Assembly: GCF_000196895.1 (NCBI RefSeq)
Contig: NC_014297.1
Span: 2,401,770-2,465,769 of the forward strand
From: Halalkalicoccus jeotgali B3
Lineage (GTDB): Archaea; Halobacteriota; Halobacteria; Halobacteriales; Halalkalicoccaceae
Direction of reading: 5' to 3'
Length of the DNA: 64,000 nt
Part shown: positions 1 through 9,100 of the stretch, in pieces
Numbering within the stretch: the stretch's first letter is position 1
How the letters are laid out: every line of letters begins with the position of its first letter
Made by a program: the position numbers and the translations under genes
The notes under the pieces: model-generated
Seen by the model: only the letters and a program-made list of their open reading frames with translations
The model's database searches: none
Told to the model about the DNA's origin: nothing

Positions 1-137
1 GCGGCGAGCGTCTCGCGATCGAGACCGCGCCCGTCGGACCGGTGGTGGTGTTCGATGATGCGCAGTAGCTCCGAGGACGTGAGGGTCCCGCCGTACTGTC
101 GCGCCTCCGCGAGCGCCTGCTGGTTCGGTTCGGCCAT
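1..137 (-). CDS. N-terminal fragment of an unidentified protein (cut by window edge)
   Basis: An ATG on the minus strand at 137 opens a frame of 45 codons that continues past the window start without a stop. The visible residues begin MAEPNQQALAEARQYGGTL and go on to a His-rich stretch (EHHHRS). Codons end mostly in C or G, as in neighbouring genes. Too little is visible to name a family. It runs in the same direction as aspS, whose start lies 1.5 kb upstream, but about 180 bases separate it from the aspS stop, so it probably has its own promoter. Confidence 0.55.
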   Translation of the reverse strand, partial: MAEPNQQALAEARQYGGTLTSSELLRIIEHHHRSDGRGLDRETLA

Positions 138-319
138 CGCTCGTCTATCGGGGCGAACGGCGAATAAAACCATTGCTGGCGATATGCGAGGTGCCACGGA
201 AGGACGCCTCGTTCCCGCCGGCATCCCCACGCTATCACCGCCTTCGCCCGACGAACGCGATCGCTGACGGTCCGTAGAAACGGCACGGGATCGAAGCTCC
301 CGCGAGCACCCGAGGGACC

Positions 320-1618
320 TTACGGCGAAAGCCGTTGGCGGTCCCTCGGAAACAGAACCGCCTCGCGGATGTTGCCCAGGTCGAGCATCGTCATCACGAG
401 CCGCTCGACGCCGTAGGCCCAGCCGGCGTGCGGCGGCATCCCGTACTTGAACATCTTCGTGTAGTACTCGAACTGTGCGGGGTCGAGCCCCTGCTGTTCG
501 AACCCCTCCACGAGGTGGTCGTAGCGGTGTTCGCGCTGCCCGCCCGAGACCAGTTCCATGCGCGGATGCATCAGGTCGAAGCCCTTCGAGAGCTCGCCGC
601 CCTCGTGGTCCTGGATGTAGAAGGGCTTGATCTCGCTTGGCCAGTCAGTGACGAAGTAGTGCCCGCCGACGTCGTCGCCGAGGGCCTTCTCGCCCTCCGT
701 GGGCAGGTCGTCGCCCCAGACGAGTTGCTCGTCGAGCTCGCCGGTGGCGTTGATGCGCTCGATTGCCTCCTCGTAGGTCAGGCGCGGGAACCCCTCGGCG
801 GGCACCTCGAAGTCGTCGTAGCCGAGCGTCTCCAACTGGGCCTCGCAGTTCTCCGCGACGCCCTCGTACGCGGCCAGGAGGGTGCGCTCGCAGGCGTCCA
901 TCGCCTCCTCGTGGTCGATGAATGCGCTCTCGAAGTCGATCATCGTCGCCTCGTTCAGGTGCCGGGGCGTGTTGTGCTCCTCGGCCCGAAATATGGGACC
1001 GATCTCGAAGACCCGTTCGAGCCCGGAACCGACCATCAGCTGTTTGAACAGCTGCGGGCTCTGGTTCATGAAGGCCTCCTGTCCGAAGTAGGTGATCGGG
1101 AACAGCTCCGTGCCGCCTTCCGTTCCTGTGGCGACGATCTTCGGCGTGTTGATCTCCGTACAGCCGATCTCTCGGAAGCTCTCCCTGACTGCTCGGAGGA
1201 CCTCCGCGCGGATCTCGAAGATGGCTTTGGTTTCCTCTTTTCGCAGATCCAGCGTCCGGTTGTCGAGTCGCGTCGAGAGTTCGGCATCGACCTTGCCCGA
1301 GGGATCGAGCGGGAGTTCGGGTTCGGCCGACGCGATCACGTCGAGTTCCTCGGGCGTGATCTCGACGCCCGTGGGCGCGCGTGGCTCCTCCTCGACCGCG
1401 CCGGTCACCGATATCACGCTCTCGCGCGCGAGGTCGAGTCCCGTCTCGACGATCTCGTCGTCCATCTCGTCTTTCTCGAACTTGATCTGGATCTTCCCGG
1501 ATTTGTCCCGAAGGATGAGAAACGCGATGCCACCCAGATCGCGGACCTCGTGGACCCAGCCCGCGACCGTGGCGGTCTCGCCGGGTTCGGCCTCGGCGGT
1601 GTAGGTTCGGTTTTCCAT
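320..1618 (-). CDS. aspS: Aspartyl-tRNA synthetase, archaeal type
   Basis: Class II aminoacyl-tRNA synthetase of 432 residues, the usual archaeal length and without the bacterial GAD insertion. An N-terminal OB-fold anticodon-binding domain (about residues 1-105, [21 protein letters not shown]) precedes the class II core. Visible core features are the [15 protein letters not shown] segment, the motif 2 region [21 protein letters not shown], and a C-terminal motif 3 region ending [28 protein letters not shown]. Established knowledge: haloarchaeal AspRS is generally non-discriminating and charges both tRNA-Asp and tRNA-Asn, the latter being repaired by GatCAB. A gatB gene at about 9.1-10.6 kb fits this, but that assignment for this protein is inference. 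The ATG at 1618 is preceded by about 70 bases free of other genes. Confidence 0.96.
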   Translation of the reverse strand: MENRTYTAEAEPGETATVAGWVHEVRDLGGIAFLILRDKSGKIQIKFEKDEMDDEIVETGLDLARESVISVTGAVEEEPRAPTGVEITPEELDVIASAEPELPLDPSGKVDAELSTRLDNRTLDLRKEETKAIFEIRAEVLRAVRESFREIGCTEINTPKIVATGTEGGTELFPITYFGQEAFMNQSPQLFKQLMVGSGLERVFEIGPIFRAEEHNTPRHLNEATMIDFESAFIDHEEAMDACERTLLAAYEGVAENCEAQLETLGYDDFEVPAEGFPRLTYEEAIERINATGELDEQLVWGDDLPTEGEKALGDDVGGHYFVTDWPSEIKPFYIQDHEGGELSKGFDLMHPRMELVSGGQREHRYDHLVEGFEQQGLDPAQFEYYTKMFKYGMPPHAGWAYGVERLVMTMLDLGNIREAVLFPRDRQRLSP

Positions 1619-1689
1619 ACGGAGCGTTGAGCAAAGCGGGACTTAAGCCCGGCCATTTCGCTCATCCGGTCGGTCGACGGGGAGCCGAT

Positions 1690-2115
1690 TCAGACGTCCC
1701 ACGTCCAGCGCGCGTCGAGTACGTACCGGTAGACCCCGCTTATGAGGATGGCGATGATGTTCGCGATCAGGTACGCGATCCCAGACCACGTGACGATCCC
1801 GTAGAGGACGCCGAGTTGGATCGGGATCGCAGACCCCCGCACCAGGTTGGTCTTGATCAGACCGTGGAGGTACTCGCCCCAGCCCGTGTTCTTGACCGCC
1901 CGGAACGTCCAGAAGTTGTTGAGCGCGTACTGGAAGACGATCGTGATCTCGATGGCGATCGCCGCCGCGAGCAGGTAGTGGATGCCGGCGTACTCGACGA
2001 ACCCGCCCAGTAGCAGCGTCTGGAGGCCCGCGGCCACCGCACCGACGATGGCGAAACGCCGGATTCGAACCGCAAAGCGTCCACCGACTGCCTGTCTGAG
2101 CAGTGCCCGAACCAT
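1690..2115 (-). CDS. GtrA-like family membrane protein
   Basis: Small polytopic membrane protein of 141 residues with four hydrophobic segments (about 22-42, 47-69, 89-109 and 112-132). The first half has the GtrA pattern RRFAIVGAVAAGLQ, and the middle has FQYALNNFWTFR, a hallmark of the family (F-x-x-N-x-x-W-F). Known members help move lipid-linked sugars across the membrane or sit beside glycosyltransferases. The gene begins 3 bases after the stop of the upstream sulfatase-family gene on the same strand, so the two are very likely cotranscribed. That points to a shared role in cell-surface glycan or lipid modification, which is inference. Confidence 0.85.
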   Translation of the reverse strand: MVRALLRQAVGGRFAVRIRRFAIVGAVAAGLQTLLLGGFVEYAGIHYLLAAAIAIEITIVFQYALNNFWTFRAVKNTGWGEYLHGLIKTNLVRGSAIPIQLGVLYGIVTWSGIAYLIANIIAILISGVYRYVLDARWTWDV

Positions 2116-2118
2116 TCG

Positions 2119-3540
2119 TTATCGATAACCAAGCGCCTCCAGTCGCTTCTCGACGGCCTCGTCTGCCGAGACCTGCGCCGTCTCGTCGCGTTCGAGCGAC
2201 CGCGCGTGATCCCGAACCAGCGGTCGGAGCCGTTCGATGGCTGCCGCCCCCTCGGCGTCGGGCTCGGTCGCCAGGTCCCGTTGCTGTCTCGGATCCGAGG
2301 GGCGGTGATAGAGCTCCGCGGTTTCGGTGTTCGTGTTCTCGATGTAGGTCCACTCGTCGGTCCGGGCGCTCACGAGGAGATCCCCGTCGTCGAGGTCGCG
2401 CGGGATCGGCTGTTGGGTAATCTCCTCGCCGCGGACCGTCACCGAGAGCACCGGCTCCTCGGCGGGGCGATCGCCGCTGCGAACAGACTCCACGAGCGAG
2501 TCGCCCGCCCACGTCGCCGGCGACGGGACCCCGAGGAGCTCACAGACCGTCGGCGGGACCGCATCGAGCCCGACTGCTCCCTCGATCCGCCGGGCGTCGG
2601 AATCGGGCGCGTCGACGAGCAGCGGCACGTGCAGCAGTTCGTCGTATAGTTTGGGGTAGTGTGCGAGGTGGCCGTGGTCTTGGAACTCCTCGCCGTGATC
2701 CCCGGCGACGACGACCGCCGTCTCCTCGCGGGCACCGCTTTCCGACAGCGCCTCGAGGACGCGCCCGATGCTCGCGTCGACCTGACGCACCGTCGCCTGA
2801 TAGAGCGTCCGCAGGTCCGCGAGGGTTCGCTCGCCGACGTCCCTGCCGAGCCCCGCCCGGGCGTGGGCCAGCAGCATCTGCGGGGTACCGAGCGGCGCCG
2901 AGGAGACCTCCCGGAAGTGCCGCGGTGCGGGCGCGTAGGGCGTGTGGGGGTCCATGTAGTGGATCCAGAGGAAAAACGGCTCCTCGCGGCCCTCGATGAA
3001 CGACGTCGCGTGCTTCTCGACGTCGAGCATCCGCGAGGCGTCCATAAAGGGGCGGTCGTCGTCCCCGCCGCGGGCCCGCGAGAGGAGGCGACGAACCGGC
3101 GAGCTCGCGAGCTGGAGCCACGCCTCGACGGTCGGATGGGCCGCGAGGTATCGCCCGTAGAGCGACCCGGCGTCGGCGACGAACGACTCGAACTCCCCGA
3201 ACCCGTCGTCGTACCCCCAGTGGTCGGTGAGAAAGCCGTTCGCGGCGTTGAACCCGCCCGTCTCGAAGCCGGCGTCGGCGAGGACCTCGGCGAGCGTCTC
3301 GCTTTCGGTGACGCCGATAGCCCCTGAGTCTGCGAAAACCGGACGGGAGGCCAACAGCCCCGGAAACGAAAACGGCGTCCAGTTACCGGTCGCGAAGGCG
3401 TGCTCGAAGACTGTCCCGCGCTCGGCGAGGCGCTCGAGGGATGGCGTCCGGTACTCGTCGCTGTACGGTCCGATCGCGTCCGCACGCAGCGAATCGACCG
3501 TGATCAGAACCACGTTACTGCAGTCAGTGTCTGTTGTCAT
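2119..3540 (-). CDS. Sulfatase / alkaline phosphatase superfamily enzyme
   Basis: 473-residue protein of the sulfatase fold. The N-terminus gives the metal-binding Asp of LITVDSLRADAIG (Asp16) and the middle gives further conserved motifs, WIHYMDPHTPY and VVVAGDHGEEFQDHGHLAHYP. Where true sulfatases carry the formylglycine motif C-x-P-S-R, this protein has NWTPFSFPGLLASR (about 53-66), with Thr55 in the place of the nucleophile and no Arg. That resembles phosphoglycerol- or phosphoethanolamine-transferase relatives more than a formylglycine sulfatase. The start at 3540 is chosen over an in-frame ATG at 3621 because the extra 27 residues are Pro/Ser/Arg-rich and the family begins at about this point. 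No signal peptide is seen. It lies immediately upstream of a GtrA-like gene. Confidence 0.85.
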   Translation of the reverse strand: MTTDTDCSNVVLITVDSLRADAIGPYSDEYRTPSLERLAERGTVFEHAFATGNWTPFSFPGLLASRPVFADSGAIGVTESETLAEVLADAGFETGGFNAANGFLTDHWGYDDGFGEFESFVADAGSLYGRYLAAHPTVEAWLQLASSPVRRLLSRARGGDDDRPFMDASRMLDVEKHATSFIEGREEPFFLWIHYMDPHTPYAPAPRHFREVSSAPLGTPQMLLAHARAGLGRDVGERTLADLRTLYQATVRQVDASIGRVLEALSESGAREETAVVVAGDHGEEFQDHGHLAHYPKLYDELLHVPLLVDAPDSDARRIEGAVGLDAVPPTVCELLGVPSPATWAGDSLVESVRSGDRPAEEPVLSVTVRGEEITQQPIPRDLDDGDLLVSARTDEWTYIENTNTETAELYHRPSDPRQQRDLATEPDAEGAAAIERLRPLVRDHARSLERDETAQVSADEAVEKRLEALGYR

Positions 3541-3690
3541 GCCAGAGGACGGCCGGTTTCGACGCTGGGCGGATGTGACCCCGATTCCGCCCGGTGGCGA
3601 CGACGAGACGTCGTCCGGCATACGTCGAACACACCGACCCGATACGGCGCTATAAACGGGGCGACCTACTCAACGTTGCGATACTCTTTC

Positions 3691-4413
3691 CTATCGGTGG
3701 TTCGTCGCTTTGGCCCGCGCGTCCTGGGCGCCCTCGACGGTCTCCTCGACCGCCTCGCAGCCCGCCTCGTGGAGCAAGTCCCCGACGACGATCACGTCGG
3801 CGTACTGAGCCATCGTATTGGCTGACTCGTAGTCGCCGATGCCACCGCCATAAAAGAGGGTCGCCTCCTCTAGGGCCTCGCTTGCGGCCCGCACCTTCTC
3901 CGGATCCCCGAAGGTGCCCGAGTACTCGATGTAGACGATGGGCTGGCCGAGCATCTTCTCCGCGACTTCAGCGTATGCAGCCACGTCCTCCGCGGTCTGC
4001 TGGCAGTCGGCTTGTGTTAGTTCTGCAACGCTCGCCTCGGGGTTGAGAACGATGTAGGCCTCGGTGAACGTCCGATCCCAGTCGATGTCATCGATCTTGA
4101 CCCACTCCTTGTGGAACCCGATCGCCCACGAGATATCGCCCGCGTTGAGGACGACCGGCACGAGATAGCCGTCGAGCGCCTTGTCGTCGACGACTACCGC
4201 GGGGTTCGACGGCTCCTGATACAGCGGCACGTCGTACTTCGCGCAGGCGTCGATCACCTCTTGCATCTTCTCTTCGGTCATATCGAGGGTGCCACCGATC
4301 TCGATGGCGTCGGTTCCGGTTCGACAGACGTCCTCGAAGCTGTCGCCCGGAGCCAGGTCCTTGTCGGGATCGACCTTGACGATGTGATCCCAATCGGTCC
4401 ACGATTCGCTCAT
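3691..4413 (-). CDS. Geranylgeranylglyceryl phosphate synthase
   Basis: TIM-barrel prenyltransferase of 240 residues in the PcrB/GGGPS family. It joins geranylgeranyl diphosphate to sn-glycerol-1-phosphate, the first committed ether bond of archaeal membrane lipids. Visible family features are HIVKVDPDK near the N-terminus, [44 protein letters not shown] and the phosphate-binding [10 protein letters not shown] near the C-terminus. The enzyme is cytoplasmic and acts at the membrane face. It is monocistronic as far as can be seen: about 70 bases separate it from the sulfatase-family gene downstream and about 110 from the divergent DUF2237 gene. Confidence 0.95.
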   Translation of the reverse strand: MSESWTDWDHIVKVDPDKDLAPGDSFEDVCRTGTDAIEIGGTLDMTEEKMQEVIDACAKYDVPLYQEPSNPAVVVDDKALDGYLVPVVLNAGDISWAIGFHKEWVKIDDIDWDRTFTEAYIVLNPEASVAELTQADCQQTAEDVAAYAEVAEKMLGQPIVYIEYSGTFGDPEKVRAASEALEEATLFYGGGIGDYESANTMAQYADVIVVGDLLHEAGCEAVEETVEGAQDARAKATNHR

Positions 4414-4521
4414 ACCGACTCAATTCTAAGGACGTGCTAAAACCCCTTCGGTGGGTTCGGAAGGGAAGCGATAGCGGCCCCGAGTAGCCACAGTTTTCCT
4501 CCCGCACTCGAACCCACACCC

Positions 4522-4920
4522 ATGAGCGACGAGTCCGACCGCAACGTCTACGGCACCGAACTCCGTCCCTGTAGCGTCGACCCCGAGACAGGCTTCCTAC
4601 GGGACGGCCACTGCCGACACCTCCGGCGGGATCCGGGCCGCCACGAGGTCTGTGCGGTACTGACCGAGGCGTTCCTGACCTTCAGCAAAGCGCAGGGAAA
4701 CGACCTGACGACGCCCCAGCCCGAGTTCGGCTTTCCCGGGCTCGAACCGGGCGATCGCTGGTGTCTCTGTCTGCCCCGCTGGATCGAGGCCCGCGAAGCG
4801 GGGCACGCACCCCCGATCGTGCTCGAGGCGACCCACGAGCGTGTTCTCGACGAGATCGATCCCGACACGCTCCGGGAGTACGAGCTCGACCCGCGGGCCG
4901 AGGAAACGGGAGACGAGTAG
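4522..4920 (+). CDS. DUF2237 family protein
   Basis: A 132-residue protein that matches the DUF2237 family along most of its length: NVYGTELRPCSVDPETGF, HEVCAVLTEAFLTFSKAQGN, EFGFPGLEPGDRWCLCLPRW and APPIVLEATHERVL. The family has several conserved Cys residues and no established function; members are found in bacteria, archaea and eukaryotes. The start codon is preceded by a short AT-poor spacer. It stops 9 bases before the convergent topA stop. The Cys pattern (C-V-D, V-C-A, W-C-L-C) would suit a metal or redox role, but nothing in the neighbourhood supports a specific pathway. Confidence 0.9.
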   Translation: MSDESDRNVYGTELRPCSVDPETGFLRDGHCRHLRRDPGRHEVCAVLTEAFLTFSKAQGNDLTTPQPEFGFPGLEPGDRWCLCLPRWIEAREAGHAPPIVLEATHERVLDEIDPDTLREYELDPRAEETGDE

Positions 4921-4929
4921 GGACGTCCC

Positions 4930-7491
4930 TCAGCCCGCTTTCGCCTGCCACTTGCGAACCCGATCGGCGCTGATACCCTCGACCTCGTTTGCGACGGTCT
5001 CGGCCTCGGCGTCCTGGAGGTCGCTGACGCTCTCGACACCCGCGGCGGCGAGCTTCTCGGCCGTTTTCGCGCCGACGCCCTCGATCGATTCGAGGTCGGT
5101 CCCCGAGTCGTTCTCTCGCTCCTGGTACTCCCGGTAGTTACAGATCGGACAGCCCAGTTCCCAGGGTTCGTCGCCCGAGTGGACGAGCAGCTCGGGCAGG
5201 CCGTGTTCCTCACAGCGCTCGTCGGTGATCTCGATGTCGCCGCGTCGCGGAAGCGGCAGCGAGTAGTCACAGTCGGGGTACCGAGTACAGCCCACGAGCC
5301 GCGAGCCGTTCCGGAGCTGTTTGATCGCGAGCTCGCCGCCGTCGGCCTCGACGGGTTGGCCGTCCTCGGCGGTTGCGGCGGGGTCCTCGCCGTCACGCGA
5401 GGAGGGCGGGATCGACCCCTCCCCACATTCGGGACAGGCCCCGATCACTCGATCCTCCTCCTCGTCGGCCTCGTCAGCCTTACACTGCGGACAGCCGTGG
5501 ACGAACGTCCCTCGGCCGGCGAGCATCTTCACGTGCCGTAGGTCGTGCTCCTCGCAGGTCGCCTCGAGGATGAGCGGCTTGCCCGTATTGGGCAGCGGAA
5601 GCGTGTACTCGCAGTCCGGATAGCCGTCACAGCCCACGAAGTACGACCCGCGGCGGGACCGCCGAACCAAAAGATCGTGACCCGATTCGGGGCACGGTCC
5701 CAGGGTCTTATCCGCTTTGAGCGATTTCTGGAGGTGGTCGCCGATCTCCTCGCGCGATTCCATCAGGTCGTCGAACACCCGTTCGAGCATCTCGCGGGAC
5801 TCGCCGGCCACTTCGTCCAGGTCCTTCTCGCCCGCGGCGATCGCCTGCATGTCGTCTTCCAACTGGGCGGTCATCGCCTCGCTTACCACGCGGTCTGCGT
5901 ACTCCTCGCCGGCCTCGACGACCGCCGTCGCCAGCTTGGTGGGCCGCGGCGAGTCGTTCTCGATGTACCCCCGGTCGTAGAGCTTCTCGATCGTGTTGTG
6001 ACGCGTACTTTTCGTTCCGATTCCCATCTCCTCCATCGTCTCGATGAGGCGCGACTGCCCGTATCGACGGGGCGGCTGGGTTTCCTTGTCCTCGATTCGT
6101 ATCTCGGTCAACGCGAGGGACTCGCCCTCCTCGACGTCGGGGACGACGTTCTCGTTCGTGCTGAAATAGGGGTAGACGGCGTGGTAACCCGGTTCGACGA
6201 GGCGTTTGCCGTTCGCCTTCAGGCGGTGCTCGCCCACTTCGAGGACGACCTTGAGGTGCTCCCAGCGCGCCGAATCGGCGACGGTCGCGAAAAAGCGCCG
6301 GACGACCAGTTCGTAGACCTCCCACTCCGCATCCGACAGTTCGCCCTTCGTCGGCAGTTCCTCCGTGGGATGGATCGGGGGGTGGTCGGTCGTCTCCTCG
6401 TCACCCTCCGTGGGGGTAATTTCCTCGCGTTCGAGCAGGGTTTCTGCGTCCTCGCCGAAGGTCCGGTTCCCGGTGAACGCATCGAGTAGCTCGCGGGGAT
6501 CGAGGTCCTCGGGATACACCGTGTTGTCGGTCCGGGGATAGGTGATGTAGCCCGCCGTATAGAGGTCCTCGGCGATGCTCATCGCGCGTTTGGCGGAATA
6601 ACCGATCGAACTCGCCGCACGGATGAACTGGGTGGTGTTGAACGGTGCGGGCGGCGCGTCGGTTCGCGTTCGCCGCGAGACCGACTCGACGCGGGCCTCG
6701 CTCGCTTCCCGAAGGGTCTCGTAGACAGCCTCCGCACGCTGCCCGTCCCAGACGCGTTCGGCCTCGTTGCCGTCCTCATCGCGGTAGAAGTACTGGGCGT
6801 CGAAGCTCTCCTCCCCTTTCACGAGGTTCGCGAAGATCTCCCAGTAGGCCTCGGGGTCGAACGCCTCGATCTCGCGTTCGCGATCCACGATCAGCTTGAG
6901 GGTGGGCGTCTGGACCCTTCCTACTGAAATGAAGTCGTCGCCCAGTTGCCGGGCCGAAAGCGAGAGGAACCTGGTGAGGGCCGCCCCCCAGACCAGATCG
7001 ATGATCTGGCGGGCCTCGCCCGCCGCCGCCAGGTCGAAGTCGATCTCGTCGGGGTCGTCGAAGGCGCTGTGTACCTCACCGTCGGTGATCGACGAAAAGC
7101 GCACCCGGTCGATCTCCGCCCCGTCGTTGACGTCGCGGACGATCTCGTAGGCCTCCTTCCCGATGAGTTCGCCCTCGCGGTCGTAGTCGGTCGCGATCGT
7201 TACCCGGTTTGCGTCCCGAGCCAGCAGGCGAACGGTGCGGACGATGTTCTCCTGTGTGGGGGTCTTCTCGACGGCCGCGCCGATCAGTTCGACGGGCTCG
7301 ACGTCACGCCAGTCCGAGTACTCCGAGGGGAAGTCGACGGCGACGACGTGGCCCGACAGGCCGATACAGCGTTTCCCGCCCCAGCGATAGACGTTGACGC
7401 CGTTTTGGCGTTCGACCTCCGCGGACTCGCCACTGAGGATGGCGGCGATCCGGCGGGCGGCGTTGTCCTTCTCGGTGATGATCAGATCCAC
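4930..7491 (-). CDS. topA: DNA topoisomerase I (type IA)
   Basis: Type IA topoisomerase of 853 residues that relaxes negative supercoils through a covalent 5'-phosphotyrosine. The N-terminal TOPRIM domain opens with LIITEKDNAARRIAAIL and contains DYDREGE. The active-site tyrosine lies in GYITYPRTDNTVYPE (about Tyr318). After the gate domains come at least three C4-type zinc ribbons (GPCPESGHDLL, HGCPQCKADE, GACPECGEGS and later Cys pairs). A C-terminal helix-hairpin-helix region follows (ESIEGVGAKTAEKLAAAG), as in other archaeal TopA with extra DNA-binding elements. The ATG at 7491 begins the TOPRIM strand directly. The upstream gene at 7601 is divergent, leaving about 110 bases for two promoters. 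Confidence 0.96.
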   Translation of the reverse strand: MDLIITEKDNAARRIAAILSGESAEVERQNGVNVYRWGGKRCIGLSGHVVAVDFPSEYSDWRDVEPVELIGAAVEKTPTQENIVRTVRLLARDANRVTIATDYDREGELIGKEAYEIVRDVNDGAEIDRVRFSSITDGEVHSAFDDPDEIDFDLAAAGEARQIIDLVWGAALTRFLSLSARQLGDDFISVGRVQTPTLKLIVDREREIEAFDPEAYWEIFANLVKGEESFDAQYFYRDEDGNEAERVWDGQRAEAVYETLREASEARVESVSRRTRTDAPPAPFNTTQFIRAASSIGYSAKRAMSIAEDLYTAGYITYPRTDNTVYPEDLDPRELLDAFTGNRTFGEDAETLLEREEITPTEGDEETTDHPPIHPTEELPTKGELSDAEWEVYELVVRRFFATVADSARWEHLKVVLEVGEHRLKANGKRLVEPGYHAVYPYFSTNENVVPDVEEGESLALTEIRIEDKETQPPRRYGQSRLIETMEEMGIGTKSTRHNTIEKLYDRGYIENDSPRPTKLATAVVEAGEEYADRVVSEAMTAQLEDDMQAIAAGEKDLDEVAGESREMLERVFDDLMESREEIGDHLQKSLKADKTLGPCPESGHDLLVRRSRRGSYFVGCDGYPDCEYTLPLPNTGKPLILEATCEEHDLRHVKMLAGRGTFVHGCPQCKADEADEEEDRVIGACPECGEGSIPPSSRDGEDPAATAEDGQPVEADGGELAIKQLRNGSRLVGCTRYPDCDYSLPLPRRGDIEITDERCEEHGLPELLVHSGDEPWELGCPICNYREYQERENDSGTDLESIEGVGAKTAEKLAAAGVESVSDLQDAEAETVANEVEGISADRVRKWQAKAG

Positions 7492-7600
7492 GGATTACCG
7501 GCGCTACGTCGAGGCGGAGCCTAAACGTTTCGCGCGCCGTCAGGACACCCCGACGTCGGGATCGGAACGTTGTTCTCGGACCGACGAGTACGTCTGTGGG

Positions 7601-8380
7601 ATGCGTGGGGGGTACGAGGTACTCGTAGAGATCGTCAGGGAGGTCCGCCGCCAGAACCTCCCGTTTCTGGCCGGGAGCCTCGCGTTTTACGCCTTCGTCT
7701 CGCTGTTGCCGCTGTTGTTGCTCGTCCTCGTCGCGGCCTCGCTGCTGGCCGGCGAGACCGTCGCGCGCTACCTGCTCGCGCTGACCCGGCTGTACCTCAG
7801 CCCGACCGGTCAGGACCTGCTTGCTGGAGCGATCACGGAGGCGACGGGCTGGGTCGGGAGTTCGATCGTCGGCCTGCTCGTGTTGCTGTGGGCGGCCTTC
7901 CGGATGTTCCTCGCCATCGACACCGCCTTCGCACAGCTCTACGAAACCCCCCGAACGAAGACCTCCCTCGGCCAGCGGGTGCGCGACGGGCTGATCGCCT
8001 CCTCTGCGATCGTCCTGGTGTTGGTCGCGGCCGTGGCCACCGCCGGGGTCTTTACGCTCCTGCCGGATTTCAGCTACTCCGGGGCCGTCGACTCGCTGTT
8101 GCTCGTCTGCGGGTTGCTGGTCGCGTTCCTCCCGTTGTACTACGTCTTTCCGAACGTCGAGGTCACCCTCGTGGAGGTGTTGCCGGGGGCGTTGTTCGCG
8201 GCCGTCGGCTGGGCGCTCCTCCAGTGGTTGTTTCAGTTCTACGCCTCGGTGGCGACGCTTGCGGCGGTCTTCGGTGTGATCGGAGGTGCACTGTTGTTCC
8301 TGTTGTGGCTGTATTTCGGCGCGTTGATCATCCTCTTTGGCGTCGTCGTCAACGTCGTTCTGGCGGGACGGACCGGTTAG
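7601..8380 (+). CDS. YihY/BrkB family inner membrane protein
   Basis: 259-residue integral membrane protein with six hydrophobic segments, matching the YihY/virulence factor BrkB family: QNLPFLAGSLAFYAFVSLLP near the N-terminus, WAAFRMFLAIDTAFAQLYE in the middle, and FGVIGGALLFLLWLYFGALI near the end. Its precise role is unknown; related proteins have been mis-annotated as RNase BN. The start at 7601 (MRGGYEVLVEIV) is preferred over in-frame starts up to 7394, because the upstream extension overlaps topA and is Arg/Ser-rich. Its stop overlaps the stop of the convergent amphi-Trp gene by a few bases. Confidence 0.88.
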   Translation: MRGGYEVLVEIVREVRRQNLPFLAGSLAFYAFVSLLPLLLLVLVAASLLAGETVARYLLALTRLYLSPTGQDLLAGAITEATGWVGSSIVGLLVLLWAAFRMFLAIDTAFAQLYETPRTKTSLGQRVRDGLIASSAIVLVLVAAVATAGVFTLLPDFSYSGAVDSLLLVCGLLVAFLPLYYVFPNVEVTLVEVLPGALFAAVGWALLQWLFQFYASVATLAAVFGVIGGALLFLLWLYFGALIILFGVVVNVVLAGRTG

Positions 8381-8625
8381 TCCGCCTTCTCGACGGCCCA
8401 GTCCAGCGTCACCGTGATCGTCTGGCGCTCGCCACCGAGCATCGGGGACCGTTCCTCGGTCGTGATGTCGTACTCGAGGACCGAGGCCGGGTTAAGTTCG
8501 ACGGTCTTGTTCCCGACCGAGATGTCCGAGGGTCCCTCCCCCCGGATCTCGCGGGCCAGCGCCTGCAGGTTGTCCGCGACCTCGTCGCGCGAGAGGTCCT
8601 CCTCGTAGGAAGTCTTGTCTGACAT
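8377..8625 (-). CDS. Amphi-Trp domain protein
   Basis: Small acidic protein of 82 residues with the amphi-Trp pattern: a helix with RDEVADNLQALAREIRGEG, then a beta region TVELNPASVLEYDITTEE and a final ITVTLDWAVE, where the single Trp ends an amphipathic strand. The family is common in haloarchaea and also occurs in bacteria; its function is not established. The start at 8625 is chosen because the upstream 20 residues (to 8685) are out of character for the family. It converges on the BrkB gene with a 4-base overlap of stop codons. Confidence 0.82.
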   Translation of the reverse strand: MSDKTSYEEDLSRDEVADNLQALAREIRGEGPSDISVGNKTVELNPASVLEYDITTEERSPMLGGERQTITVTLDWAVEKAD

Positions 8626-8773
8626 ACGACTCCGAATTGGATCGCAAGCGACATAGTGGTTTACCCGGCTGCGGGTGCCTGCCACCGCGAGAGCGCTCGA
8701 AGTCGACCGTCCGAATCGCGCCGGTAAACCAGAACGGGAGTGGAACTCGATCCCGACCCTGTAGAACGGACGA

Positions 8774-9040
8774 TTACACGTAATTCCGCTCGATGGAAGC
8801 GACGAGGCCGCACACGCGGCGCGCTGGGGCCTCGAACTCGACCGGCAGTTCGACGCGACCGCCGACGTCGTCCACGTCGTCGAGTGAAGGGATCCCAGCC
8901 ACGAGAACGGCCGCCGAGTCGGCGGGATCGACCGGATCGAAACGTATTACCGCCCCGCGATCGGTACATGAATCGATGACAACCGACGGCACCACCACGA
9001 CGCAACTGGAGATCGTAGAACCGATGGGCGAAGCCTGCAT
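8774..9040 (-). CDS. Possible small hypothetical protein in a contested region
   Basis: The stretch 8626-9100 holds no recognised gene. The best minus-strand frame runs from an ATG at 9040 to a stop at 8774 and encodes 88 residues ending FEAPARRVCGLVASIERNYV. Its codons end mostly in C or G and the middle (RFDPVDPADSAAVLVAGIP) is acidic like a haloarchaeal protein. On the opposite strand a 36-codon frame at 8976-9086 (MTTDGTTTTQLEIVEPMGEA...) also looks codon-like and has an AT-rich stretch about 25-30 bases upstream. At most one of the two is likely to be real. I recognise neither. Confidence 0.3.
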   Translation of the reverse strand: MQASPIGSTISSCVVVVPSVVIDSCTDRGAVIRFDPVDPADSAAVLVAGIPSLDDVDDVGGRVELPVEFEAPARRVCGLVASIERNYV

Positions 9041-9100
9041 GATGGGTGTGCAGTTCGCTTTCGACGTCGCGACCGCGCTCTTTTGAACCCCGTTCGAGGC

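Noticed and set aside
55-267. 70-codon plus-strand open frame at the left edge
   Set aside because: Antisense to the partial minus-strand gene and to its upstream region; Arg/Ser-rich.
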